A model generated the notes under the pieces. It was not told the origin of the DNA, made no database searches, and worked only from the letters and a program-made list of their open reading frames with translations. From positions 1 to 43,626 of the IMG/VR virus record IMGVR_UViG_3300047550_003194: a stretch of DNA of 43,626 nucleotides, one strand, 5' to 3'. Position numbers and translations under genes: made by a program. The first letter of the stretch is position 1. The number at the start of each line of letters is the position of its first letter. This document shows positions 25,301 to 31,100 of this stretch, piece by piece. The DNA comes from a virus.

Positions 25301-26908
25301 GCTGCAACAATTTCCAATTCTGGAACCGGATATAAAGTTGGTGATGTTTTAGGTATTACTACAATTGGTAATATTTCCGTAGGACAAAATATTAGGCTTT
25401 CTGTTGTTTCTATAGCAAGTACTAATGAACTAATTCTTGATAATGTTCAAGGAGATTTTGTAGTAGGGGCAGCAAATACGATTCAATACATAAACAGTCT
25501 TGGAATTACCACAGCATTAAATGCTTCTAGTGGTGGTAATGTCCAAATTTCAAATATTGATGTAATAACCGATGGTCTTCATTTTGAAGTAGATCATAAA
25601 AATCATGGAATGTATCATGAAACAAATAGAGTCACAATTTCTAATGTTCAACCGGATGTATTGCCAACAAAATTGACAACATCATATGATTCTACATCAA
25701 CAAATCCAATTACTGTTGCAGACAGTAGTAATTTTTCAACTTTTGAAAATGTTGGCGTAGGAACTACAAATATTGGATATGCTTTAATTGGAGATGAAAT
25801 TATCTCATATACTTCAGTATCATCAGGGACTTTAAGTGGAATCACCAGAGGTTCTAATTCCAAAGATTATCCATTAGGTACACCGATTTACAAATACGAA
25901 ACTGGTGGAGTTTCTTTGAGAAGAATTAACAAAACACATTTACTTGATGATGTTACTGTAAATAATCCTATTACTTTTGATTCATATTATGTTAAGTTGG
26001 ACATGTCATCGAGTGGAGTTGCAAGAACTGATGGAGTAAGTTTCCCCAAACTCTATATTAATAATACAAAATCCACAGGAGGACCGACTATTAAGGCATC
26101 TCAAAATATGCCATTTGAGAGTATTACTCCAATGATACAAAATATAACTGTTCAAGGAACTTCAGTAATTGCTCAAGTTAGAACAACATCTGGATCCAGT
26201 ATTAGTGGAAATGAGGTTCCTTTTGTAAATAAGGGTTATGAGAGTGTGACTTTAAATAAAATTAATTATTTTGACTCTCCTAGAATTGTATGCTCGAAAA
26301 TTAATGAAACAAATAAATTATCATCTCTTCCAGGAAGTAAATCTTTGAATATTAAACTTACTTTAGATTCTGTTGATACTAGATTGACTCCTGTCATAGA
26401 TACACAAAGAATGAGTGCTATTTTTGTTTCCAATAGAGTTAATGATGTTATATCAGACTATACTAGAGACAATAGAGTTAACAGTATTTTCGAAGATCCT
26501 ACGGCTTTTCAATATATTTCAAAAGAAATTAAGTTGGAAAATCCCGCAACATCTATCAAAATAATTGCTAATGCACATATAAATCTTTATTCTGATATAA
26601 GAGCATTTTATAGTATTTCCGAGAAGGAAAATTTTGATCCTATATTTGTTCCTTTCCCCGGATGGGATAATTTAGATTCCAAAAAACAAATTATATCTTT
26701 TGCGAATAGCAACGGAAAACCAGATTCATATGTTTCAAATACATCAACCCTTGGATTTGACGGTAATTCTTTAGAATACAAAGAATATACTTTTACTTCA
26801 GATTTACTTCCATCTTTTAGATCATATAGAATTAAACTTATTATGACTTCAACGAATCAGGCATATGTTCCAAGATTAAAAGATTTGAGAGTTATTGCTT
26901 TAGCATAA
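19316..26908 (+). CDS. DUF4815-type giant virion protein (gp10-like, 2530 aa)
   Basis: The N-terminal part, SPYFDDFDPNDNYYKVLFKP then QARELTGLQSILQNQIERFG (about 10-54), is the DUF4815 signature known from many T4-like cyanophage structural proteins often labelled gp10 or tail fibre. Residues about 600-1300 include a coiled-coil-like RYRMSDIKKLEDRIKNLEYY segment. A run of eight Thr lies near residue 1375. Repeat modules occur at about 1948-2012 (G-x-GY) and 2142-2185 (GDEIISYTS...GITRG). The C-terminal 350 residues look like a compact beta domain ending VPRLKDLRVIALA. Position between gp8 and the neck genes corresponds to gp9-gp12 of T4, so it probably supplies peripheral baseplate or fibre functions. 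Direct identity to T4 gp10 is inference, so no gene symbol is given. Confidence 0.75.
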   Translation: MPQQTNLNVSPYFDDFDPNDNYYKVLFKPEYPIQARELTGLQSILQNQIERFGQHFFKEGAKVIPGNTAYTQSYYAVQLNNTHLGVPVDSYISQILKTKIIGLTSGVTAVVDKILFSQDSEKGNVTLYVAYLSSSTSDNSSEKFIDGESLVSEKDISTGALGNILISSGQPFASLISTDATATGSSFSVSNGVYFIRGTFVNVNDETLILDQYTNTPSYRIGFFVDEEIINSDIDESLTDNSKGFNNYAAPGADRLKITCQLTKKPLDDFNDSNFIELATVQDGVIRTQTKNTTYNIVADELARRTYAESGDYCVDSFDINVKESLNNNLGNNGIFNQGQLTYGGISASEDLVVYKVSPGKAFVKGYEIETISPTFLDAKKPRTTKTLENQAINYVTGSTLKLNRVFGNPQIGIGNTYVLSLRDSRVGISSLSAPGKEIGLARVYDFRLESGSYNTSNLNLNEWNISLYDVQTVSEITLNESITLTTPTFVKGKYSGATAFLKNSVSAGTAVTVYQKSGEFVVGEPFIFDGIENNRVSIAVTSYGIGDIKSVFYNGGTGAGVTFSADTLQTNSFFVGIATISPFDGISGISTIVSSNVLFPGKIATVGDLVKFSGISLSEPVFAKIVSVGSTSVNVTGVTTVSGICQGKLPSGSNLSVTDLTLITTRLESSEDNTLYTSFPKSNLEKVDLTNTTLTIRKSFTVNISSNRLSTAIDCGINETFLPFDEERYTLIRSNGETEILTSDKFSFTNGSTQLQIYNLGSNDTGATLVATLSKIKPTSKIKLKKRVNTIIIDKSKNLSSGIGATTLNDGLVYGKYPYGTRVQDENISLNEPDIVEVLGVYESYDISSPSSPKATLSSISGPSGKTTDLIIGEKIIGKNSGSIALYTERLSDSQIGFISKNDFPFKEGEVITFEESKIQAIVTLLETPSINVSANFTFNNGQKGTHYDYGYLTRKLNAKEPTRKLKIYFSNGYYESSDDGDITTTESYKSLNYTNDIQTVNGIRNTDIVDIRPRVSSYQVSENLRSPLEFYGRLFNSSGNSSSNILASDESIIVDYSFYLGRIDRIYLTKEGKFQIQYGDPAEKPEKPISVDNALEIGYITLPPYLYNVSQASISFLENKRYRMSDIKKLEDRIKNLEYYTSLSLLETNTSNLFIPDTNGLNRFKSGFFVDNFTSLLPQETKLEIKNSLDVVNKELRPRHYTNSIDLTLGPVLNTNPSSDLAFTNPEGTNIRRSGDIITLDYTEVEWLKQTFATRTESVTPFLISFWQASMELTPSSDTWVDTARIEAKIINAEGNFAETMAEASRTMGVDPQTGFSPILWNSWETIWTGQEVINTSAQRTVSNSTQNQSSRQVSGSGVFRGQFRGGLTGSEITTTTTTTTNVIQDNFREVIDTGVSTRTGVRTIITEQFDQTSVGDRVVSRDLISFMRSRNIEFKANKLKPLTQIYAFFDGVDVTRYCTPKLLEISMVSGVFDVGETVFGYLRPSGLGENWRQSVPGISFRIAQANHKNGPYNAPTEIYKNNPYLSQVGTTVVETFLGTSGTVQTAGQGQVLPASYSSSSTILNVDTFSLSNQAQGEFSGYAQQDMILVGRTSGAQATITNVRLVSDLSASLIGSFFIPNPNVTSNPKFQTGSKVFTLINSTVNDRNFASTIAEEGFSSSGTLETVQENIISVRNARIEKKQETEQQGARRTTGAQLVSSNIISSQTTSSTSSRTEWYDPLAQSFTVEDETGVFITKCDIFFKTKDDMDIPVTFQIRTMQNGVPTQKILPFSEIILNPDQVNVSQDGTVATTFIFKSPVYLEGNTDYAICLASWSTKYSVFISRIGESDILTNEFISNQPYLGSLFKSQNAATWDASQWEDLKFTLYRAEFAPTGTLEIYNPELSSGNGQIPTLMPDSINLVSRSIRVGLGSTVQDSGLQLGNVILQQGTNATGKYVGSAGIATGTLNVINAGIGYTPSSGSFTFNNVNLINITGSGKNATANVSISNGVAVAATISNSGTGYKVGDVLGITTIGNISVGQNIRLSVVSIASTNELILDNVQGDFVVGAANTIQYINSLGITTALNASSGGNVQISNIDVITDGLHFEVDHKNHGMYHETNRVTISNVQPDVLPTKLTTSYDSTSTNPITVADSSNFSTFENVGVGTTNIGYALIGDEIISYTSVSSGTLSGITRGSNSKDYPLGTPIYKYETGGVSLRRINKTHLLDDVTVNNPITFDSYYVKLDMSSSGVARTDGVSFPKLYINNTKSTGGPTIKASQNMPFESITPMIQNITVQGTSVIAQVRTTSGSSISGNEVPFVNKGYESVTLNKINYFDSPRIVCSKINETNKLSSLPGSKSLNIKLTLDSVDTRLTPVIDTQRMSAIFVSNRVNDVISDYTRDNRVNSIFEDPTAFQYISKEIKLENPATSIKIIANAHINLYSDIRAFYSISEKENFDPIFVPFPGWDNLDSKKQIISFANSNGKPDSYVSNTSTLGFDGNSLEYKEYTFTSDLLPSFRSYRIKLIMTSTNQAYVPRLKDLRVIALA

Positions 26909-26909
26909 T

Positions 26910-27137
26910 ATGGAATATCTCAAAGTAAAAGGATACTCGAACTTAATTAGAGATCCAAAAACAAACTCAATTATTAATACGAGTATGTCAGAATATCAAG
27001 AGTATATTTCACGTAGAGATGTGAAGAAAAATGAGGAGCAAAAGATACAGTATATTGAAGACGATCTTGCTATGATGAAAAGTGATCTCGACGAAATAAA
27101 AACACTACTGAGGAGTTTATTAAATGGATCCAAATGA
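26910..27137 (+). CDS. Small coiled-coil protein (75 aa), conserved in cyanophages
   Basis: The protein opens MEYLKVKGYSNLIRDPKTNS and contains INTSMSEYQEYISRRDVKKN, then a C-terminal heptad-like helix (QYIEDDLAMMKSDLDEIKTL to the end). The KGYSNLIRDPKTNSIIN opening is one I recall from cyanophages at exactly this place, with no assigned role. The ATG lies one base after the stop of the giant gp10-like gene, and its last 14 bases overlap the next gene, so translation is coupled. The coiled coil suggests oligomerisation, perhaps as an assembly factor or a minor virion part. No Cys, signal peptide or membrane helix is present. Confidence 0.8.
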   Translation: MEYLKVKGYSNLIRDPKTNSIINTSMSEYQEYISRRDVKKNEEQKIQYIEDDLAMMKSDLDEIKTLLRSLLNGSK

Positions 27138-27303
27138 TATTACCTTAGATGATCTATCAAAAAGTTTTGAGTATGTAAAGGCAGCGGCAGAAATCGATTC
27201 TATAGAAAATTTAAGTGATCTTAGAGACATTGCAAAATCTTATTTCAAACTATACTTAAAACAACAAGAGGTTATAAGTAACTTAGCAAATAAATATTTC
27301 TAA
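27124..27303 (+). CDS. Small helical protein (59 aa), unknown
   Basis: The frame begins at ATG 27124, 14 bases before the stop of the previous gene, and ends at TAA 27301-27303. The sequence starts MDPNDITLDDLSKSFEYVKA and ends KLYLKQQEVISNLANKYF, predicting two or three helices. The pattern ITLDDLSKSFEY...LKLYLKQQE is one I recall from small proteins of T4-like cyanophages next to gp13. It carries a late promoter box within its last codons (27289-27296), which would serve gp13. No catalytic or metal-binding residues stand out. It may be an assembly partner of the neighbouring coiled-coil protein. Confidence 0.75.
   Translation: MDPNDITLDDLSKSFEYVKAAAEIDSIENLSDLRDIAKSYFKLYLKQQEVISNLANKYF
27289..27296 (+). 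promoter_or_regulatory. Late promoter box AATAAATA upstream of gp13
   Basis: AATAAATA lies inside the last codons of the 59-residue gene and ends 21 bases before the gp13 ATG at 27318, the same distance as for gp25 and gp15. Because the box is also coding sequence (AAT AAA TA), chance occurrence is possible. Confidence 0.45.
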
Positions 27304-27317
27304 AGGTCTTATATTAA

Positions 27318-28163
27318 ATGGCGCAACCAGCAAGTAGACAAGAACTCATAGATTATTGTAAAAGAAAACTGGGAGCGCCAGTTTTGGAAATAAATGTTGC
27401 GGATGAACAAATAGAAGATCTTGTTGATGATGCAATTCAGTTTTTCCAAGAAAGACATTTTGATGGTGTATATCCAACTTTTTACAAATATAAGATTACT
27501 CAGGGAGACATTGATAGAGGAAGGGCTCCAGGAAATAATTCAATAGTTGGATTGACAACTATTACCGCTTCAACAACTATAGCCGGCACAGCAACTACAT
27601 TTTCATATACCGAAAATAGCAATTTTTTACAAGTTCCTCCAAATATCATAGGAGTAAATAAAATATTTCTATTTGATGGGGCAAATACTATTACCCATAA
27701 TATGTTTAGTGTCAAATATCAACTCTTTTTAAATGATATTTACTATTGGGGAACTACAGAACTTTTAAGTTATGCAATGGTAAAAACTTATCTAGAAGAT
27801 CTTGATTTTCTACTGAACACCCAAAAACAAATTCGTTTTAATAAAAGACAAGATAGGTTATATCTGGACATTGATTGGGGATCAATAAGTGTAGGTCAAT
27901 ATGTCATTATTGATTGTTATAGTACTTTAGATCCAAATGATTACTCTAGAGTTTGGAATGACTCTTTTATAAAACCATATTTAACATCATTGATAAAAAG
28001 GCAGTGGGGGCAAAATATGATGAAATTTACTGGAGTTAAACTTCCAGGTGGGGTTGAATTGAATGGTAGACAAATGTATGACGATGCTCAGAGAGAAATT
28101 GACATATTAATGGAAAAAATGTCTAACAATTACGAATTACCTCCTTTGGATATGATAGGATAA
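27318..28163 (+). CDS. 13: Neck protein gp13
   Basis: A 281-residue protein, near T4 gp13 (309). The N-terminal RQELIDYCKRKLGAPVLEIN, followed by VADEQIEDLVDDAIQFFQER, is a hallmark of the family, as is the C-terminal KPYLTSLIKRQWGQNMMKFT with GVKLPGGVELNGRQMYDDAQ and the final ELPPLDMIG. Gp13 joins gp14 to form the neck that seals the packaged head and provides the site for tail joining. A Ser/Thr/Ala-rich stretch near residues 74-95 (TTITASTTIAGTATTFSY) is an extra loop. It is followed after four bases by gp14, consistent with one transcript for the neck complex. Confidence 0.93.
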   Translation: MAQPASRQELIDYCKRKLGAPVLEINVADEQIEDLVDDAIQFFQERHFDGVYPTFYKYKITQGDIDRGRAPGNNSIVGLTTITASTTIAGTATTFSYTENSNFLQVPPNIIGVNKIFLFDGANTITHNMFSVKYQLFLNDIYYWGTTELLSYAMVKTYLEDLDFLLNTQKQIRFNKRQDRLYLDIDWGSISVGQYVIIDCYSTLDPNDYSRVWNDSFIKPYLTSLIKRQWGQNMMKFTGVKLPGGVELNGRQMYDDAQREIDILMEKMSNNYELPPLDMIG

Positions 28164-28167
28164 TTTT

Positions 28168-29574
28168 ATGTTAAATCCATTTTTTCTGCAAGGTTCAAAA
28201 TCTGAACAAGGTCTAATACAAGATTTGATTAACGAACAACTTAGAATGTATGGAGTTGAAGTTTATTATTTGCCAAGAAAATATTTAACTCAAAAAACTT
28301 CTATTAGAGAAGTAATAGAATCTAAATTTGATATTGCATATCCAATAGAAGCATATGTAGAAAATTATGATGGTTATGGTGACAATACAACTATCTTGTC
28401 AAAATTTGGAATTCAAGCCCTCAATGAGTTATCAATAACTATTTCTAGAGAAAGATTTGAAAACTATATAACTCCACTAATTAAAGGTCAGTCAAATATA
28501 AAATTATCAAGTAGGCCAAAAGAGGGTGATATTATATATTTTCCTCTTGGAGATCGTTTATTTGAAATAAAATTTGTAGAGCACGAAAAACCTTTTTATC
28601 AATTACAAAAAAATTATGTCTATCAACTAAAATGTGAGTTGTTTAGATATGAAGATGAGGTTATCAATACTGGTATTGAGGACATTGATGATAATATTTC
28701 GGGAACTTCAGATAGTGGATCGGGTTCTTCATCTGGATTGATAAGATCCTTTACGATGTCTGGAATTGGAGTAACAGCTACTGCAATAACTACACTTTCT
28801 TATGGTGGAATTAGATATTTTGACGTAACAAATCGTGGTGGAGGATATTCATATGCACCAAGAGTTGCTATTTCCTCTGCACCAAGTGGTGGAATGACAG
28901 GTGTAGGAACTGCTATAATGATTGGCGGAATAGTTGTATGTACAGATAACACAAATCCAAATTTAAAGTCAGTACAGTCGGTACAAGTTGTCAATCCTGG
29001 ATATGGATACACACAACCACCAAGCGTTGCATTTTTTGGTGATGGTGTTGGAGCAGCAGCCACTGCAATTATTGGTGATGGTATAGTTGGTATAGTAACT
29101 ATTACAAATAGCGGTGGAGGTTATTCACTACCTCCAACTATAACATTTAATGGCAATTGTACTGTTTCTGCTGCCGCAACAGCAGTAGTAAGTTCAGCAG
29201 GCACAATTACATCTATTAGACTGACAAATGCGGGTCTTGGTTATACCGAAACACCATCTATAACTGTTTCACCACCACCAATATCTGGAATAGGAACATA
29301 TCTGTTCAATGAAACTGTAATCGGTTCCATTACAGGAACTACTGGAATTGTTAAATCTTGGAATTCTGTAACTAATAAATTAGAATTATCTAACATAACA
29401 GGATCTTTTGCTATTGGAGAAGAACTTGTTGGTTCCGCTTCAAGCACATCAAGAACATTAAGAACTGCAGATTCATTTTACAATGATAATGGATATGCAT
29501 CTAATGATGAAATAGAAACTGATGCGGATAAAATTATTGATTTTAGTGAAATTAATCCATTTGGAACACCATAA
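28168..29574 (+). CDS. 14: Neck protein gp14 with extra repeat domain
   Basis: A 468-residue protein, much longer than T4 gp14 (256). The family core occupies the first 170 residues or so: SEQGLIQDLINEQLRMYGVE, then VYYLPRKYLTQKTSIREVIE and YQLKCELFRYEDEVINTGIE. After it comes a Gly/Ser-rich linker (GTSDSGSGSSSG) and an added domain (about 211-375) made of G-x-GY units, for example TNRGGGYSYAPRVAISSAP, VNPGYGYTQPPSVAFFGDG and LTNAGLGYTETPSITVSPPP. The same units occur in the giant gp7-like protein. The protein's C-terminus returns to an acidic tail with FSEINPFGTP, a segment I associate with gp14. The added domain likely decorates the neck, perhaps in place of whiskers, since no wac gene is visible. 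Confidence 0.9.
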   Translation: MLNPFFLQGSKSEQGLIQDLINEQLRMYGVEVYYLPRKYLTQKTSIREVIESKFDIAYPIEAYVENYDGYGDNTTILSKFGIQALNELSITISRERFENYITPLIKGQSNIKLSSRPKEGDIIYFPLGDRLFEIKFVEHEKPFYQLQKNYVYQLKCELFRYEDEVINTGIEDIDDNISGTSDSGSGSSSGLIRSFTMSGIGVTATAITTLSYGGIRYFDVTNRGGGYSYAPRVAISSAPSGGMTGVGTAIMIGGIVVCTDNTNPNLKSVQSVQVVNPGYGYTQPPSVAFFGDGVGAAATAIIGDGIVGIVTITNSGGGYSLPPTITFNGNCTVSAAATAVVSSAGTITSIRLTNAGLGYTETPSITVSPPPISGIGTYLFNETVIGSITGTTGIVKSWNSVTNKLELSNITGSFAIGEELVGSASSTSRTLRTADSFYNDNGYASNDEIETDADKIIDFSEINPFGTP

Positions 29575-29577
29575 ATA
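29570..29577 (+). promoter_or_regulatory. Late promoter box CATAAATA upstream of gp15
   Basis: CATAAATA matches seven of eight positions of TATAAATA and overlaps the TAA stop of gp14 (29572-29574). It ends 21 bases before the gp15 ATG at 29599. Confidence 0.55.
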
Positions 29578-29598
29578 TAATTTATTAGTTGTTTAAGT

Positions 29599-30600
29599 AT
29601 GTTTGAATATTTTTACCACGAAATTTTAAGAAGAACCGTTATATCATTTGGTTCTCTGTTTAATAATATATCAATAAAACATACTAGAGATGATGGAACA
29701 ACAATAGACATCATTAAAGTTCCTTTAGCATATGGACCAACGCAAAAGTTTTTAGCAAGGTTAGAGCAGGTCCCAAATTTGAATAAACCAACTCAAATTA
29801 CATTGCCAAGAATGTCATTTGAGTTTACTGGATTAACTTATGATGCGTCTAGAAAAGTAACAACAACACAATCATTTACAACTAAAGATGCAAATACTGG
29901 TATAGAAACTAAAAAGGTTTATATGCCAGTTCCATATAACATGCAGTTTGAATTGAGCATAATGTCAAAGTTAAATGATGATGCTCTTCAAATAGTTGAA
30001 CAAATTTTACCTTATTTTCAACCAGCATATACAATAACTGTAGAATTGGTAGACTCTGTAAATGAAAAAAGAGATATTCCCGTTGTTCTCGAAAATATAA
30101 CAATGCAAGATGACTATGAGGGTGACTTTAATACTCGAAGAGTGTTGATTTATACCTTAAGATTTACGGCAAAAACATACTTGTTTGGTCCAACATCGAG
30201 TGCTAGTAGAGATATTATTAAGAAGACAACTATCAGTTACATTACTGGAGATACTACAAGCACACCAACAAGAGAAATTGTTTATTCTGCAGAACCTAGA
30301 GCAATTAAAAATTATACTGGAATTGTCATCACAAATTTAGCTAAGGATATTAGCGTTGAGGATACTTTGATCACAGTAAATGATTCTAGTTTAATAGAGC
30401 AAAATTCATATTTAGATATAGAAGGTGAAGAAGTATTTGTCAGATTAAAATCTGGAAATGTATTGACAGTAGATAGAGGAAGAGATAGTACAAAAATTAC
30501 CGCACACTTATCTGGTGCTGAAATTAAATCAATAACGAGTGCAGATAATTTATTGATTGAAAGTGGGGACGATTTTGGTTTTAGTGGTACTACGTTATGA
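29599..30600 (+). CDS. 15: Tail completion and sheath stabiliser protein gp15
   Basis: A 333-residue protein (T4 gp15 is 272). The N-terminal MFEYFYHEILRRTVISFGSL, followed by FNNISIKHTRDDG and VPLAYGPTQKFLARLEQ, is typical of gp15, as are the strands FELSIMSKLNDDALQIVEQI and ENITMQDDYEGDFNTRRVLI. Gp15 caps the tail tube and sheath and connects the tail to the gp13/gp14 neck. About 65 extra residues at the C-terminus (245-310) form a module with DIEGEEVFVRLKSGNVLTVD then RGRDST, resembling units in the gp7-like and gp10-like proteins. Its last codons overlap the gp16 start (ATGA). Confidence 0.92.
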   Translation: MFEYFYHEILRRTVISFGSLFNNISIKHTRDDGTTIDIIKVPLAYGPTQKFLARLEQVPNLNKPTQITLPRMSFEFTGLTYDASRKVTTTQSFTTKDANTGIETKKVYMPVPYNMQFELSIMSKLNDDALQIVEQILPYFQPAYTITVELVDSVNEKRDIPVVLENITMQDDYEGDFNTRRVLIYTLRFTAKTYLFGPTSSASRDIIKKTTISYITGDTTSTPTREIVYSAEPRAIKNYTGIVITNLAKDISVEDTLITVNDSSLIEQNSYLDIEGEEVFVRLKSGNVLTVDRGRDSTKITAHLSGAEIKSITSADNLLIESGDDFGFSGTTL

Positions 30601-31061
30601 AAATGACAAAAAAATTTGATAAACTCAATGACACATTTAATATTTCCAATGCATCTGAAGAAATTATTTCAACAGAAGCAGAAACGGTATCTGCTCTAAC
30701 TGAAAATAAAGATGTGTTCGCAGAAAATAATAGATCATCTTTTGAGGAAGTAGAAAAAGATTACGAATATACAAGAGGAAATTTATATTCTCTAATTGAA
30801 AAGGGGCAAGAAGCTATAAATGGAATACTTGAACTGGCTCAAGAAAGTGAAATGCCAAGAGCATATGAAGTTGCTGGTCAGTTAATTAAAAATGTTGCGG
30901 ACGCAACGGATAAATTAATGGATTTACAAAAAAAACTTAAAGATATTAAAGAAGATAAAAATTCAAAATCACCAACTAATGTTACAAATGCGTTATTCAT
31001 AGGATCTACTGCAGAGTTATCAAAGTTATTAAAAAATCAAGAAAATATTACAAATAAATAA
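30597..31061 (+). CDS. 16: Terminase small subunit gp16
   Basis: A 154-residue protein, close to T4 gp16 (164). The central helices EKDYEYTRGNLYSLIEKGQE and AINGILELAQESEMPRAYEV then AGQLIKNVADATDKLMDLQK match the conserved oligomerisation core of gp16. The C-terminal NALFIGSTAELSKLLKN is the segment that contacts the large subunit in relatives. Gp16 forms rings that recognise DNA ends and stimulate gp17. The ATG overlaps the gp15 stop. A second ATG six bases downstream (30603) is an alternative start. Unlike in T4, gp17 does not follow at once but is separated by three other genes. Confidence 0.9.
   Translation: MKMTKKFDKLNDTFNISNASEEIISTEAETVSALTENKDVFAENNRSSFEEVEKDYEYTRGNLYSLIEKGQEAINGILELAQESEMPRAYEVAGQLIKNVADATDKLMDLQKKLKDIKEDKNSKSPTNVTNALFIGSTAELSKLLKNQENITNK
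31053..31060 (+). promoter_or_regulatory. Late promoter box AATAAATA upstream of the modular protein gene
   Basis: AATAAATA overlaps the TAA stop of gp16 (31059-31061) and ends 40 bases before the ATG at 31101. A TATAAT string at 31079-31084 lies between them and could be an additional -10-like site. Confidence 0.5.
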
Positions 31062-31100
31062 TAATGATAAAATTTCACTTATAATGCTTTTTCCAAAGTA

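Noticed and set aside
27124-27303. Possible NblA-like protein (59 aa, helical, in a cyanophage)
   Set aside because: Length and helical pattern are similar, but I cannot see the characteristic NblA sequence pattern, and the position next to gp13 fits a structural-module gene.
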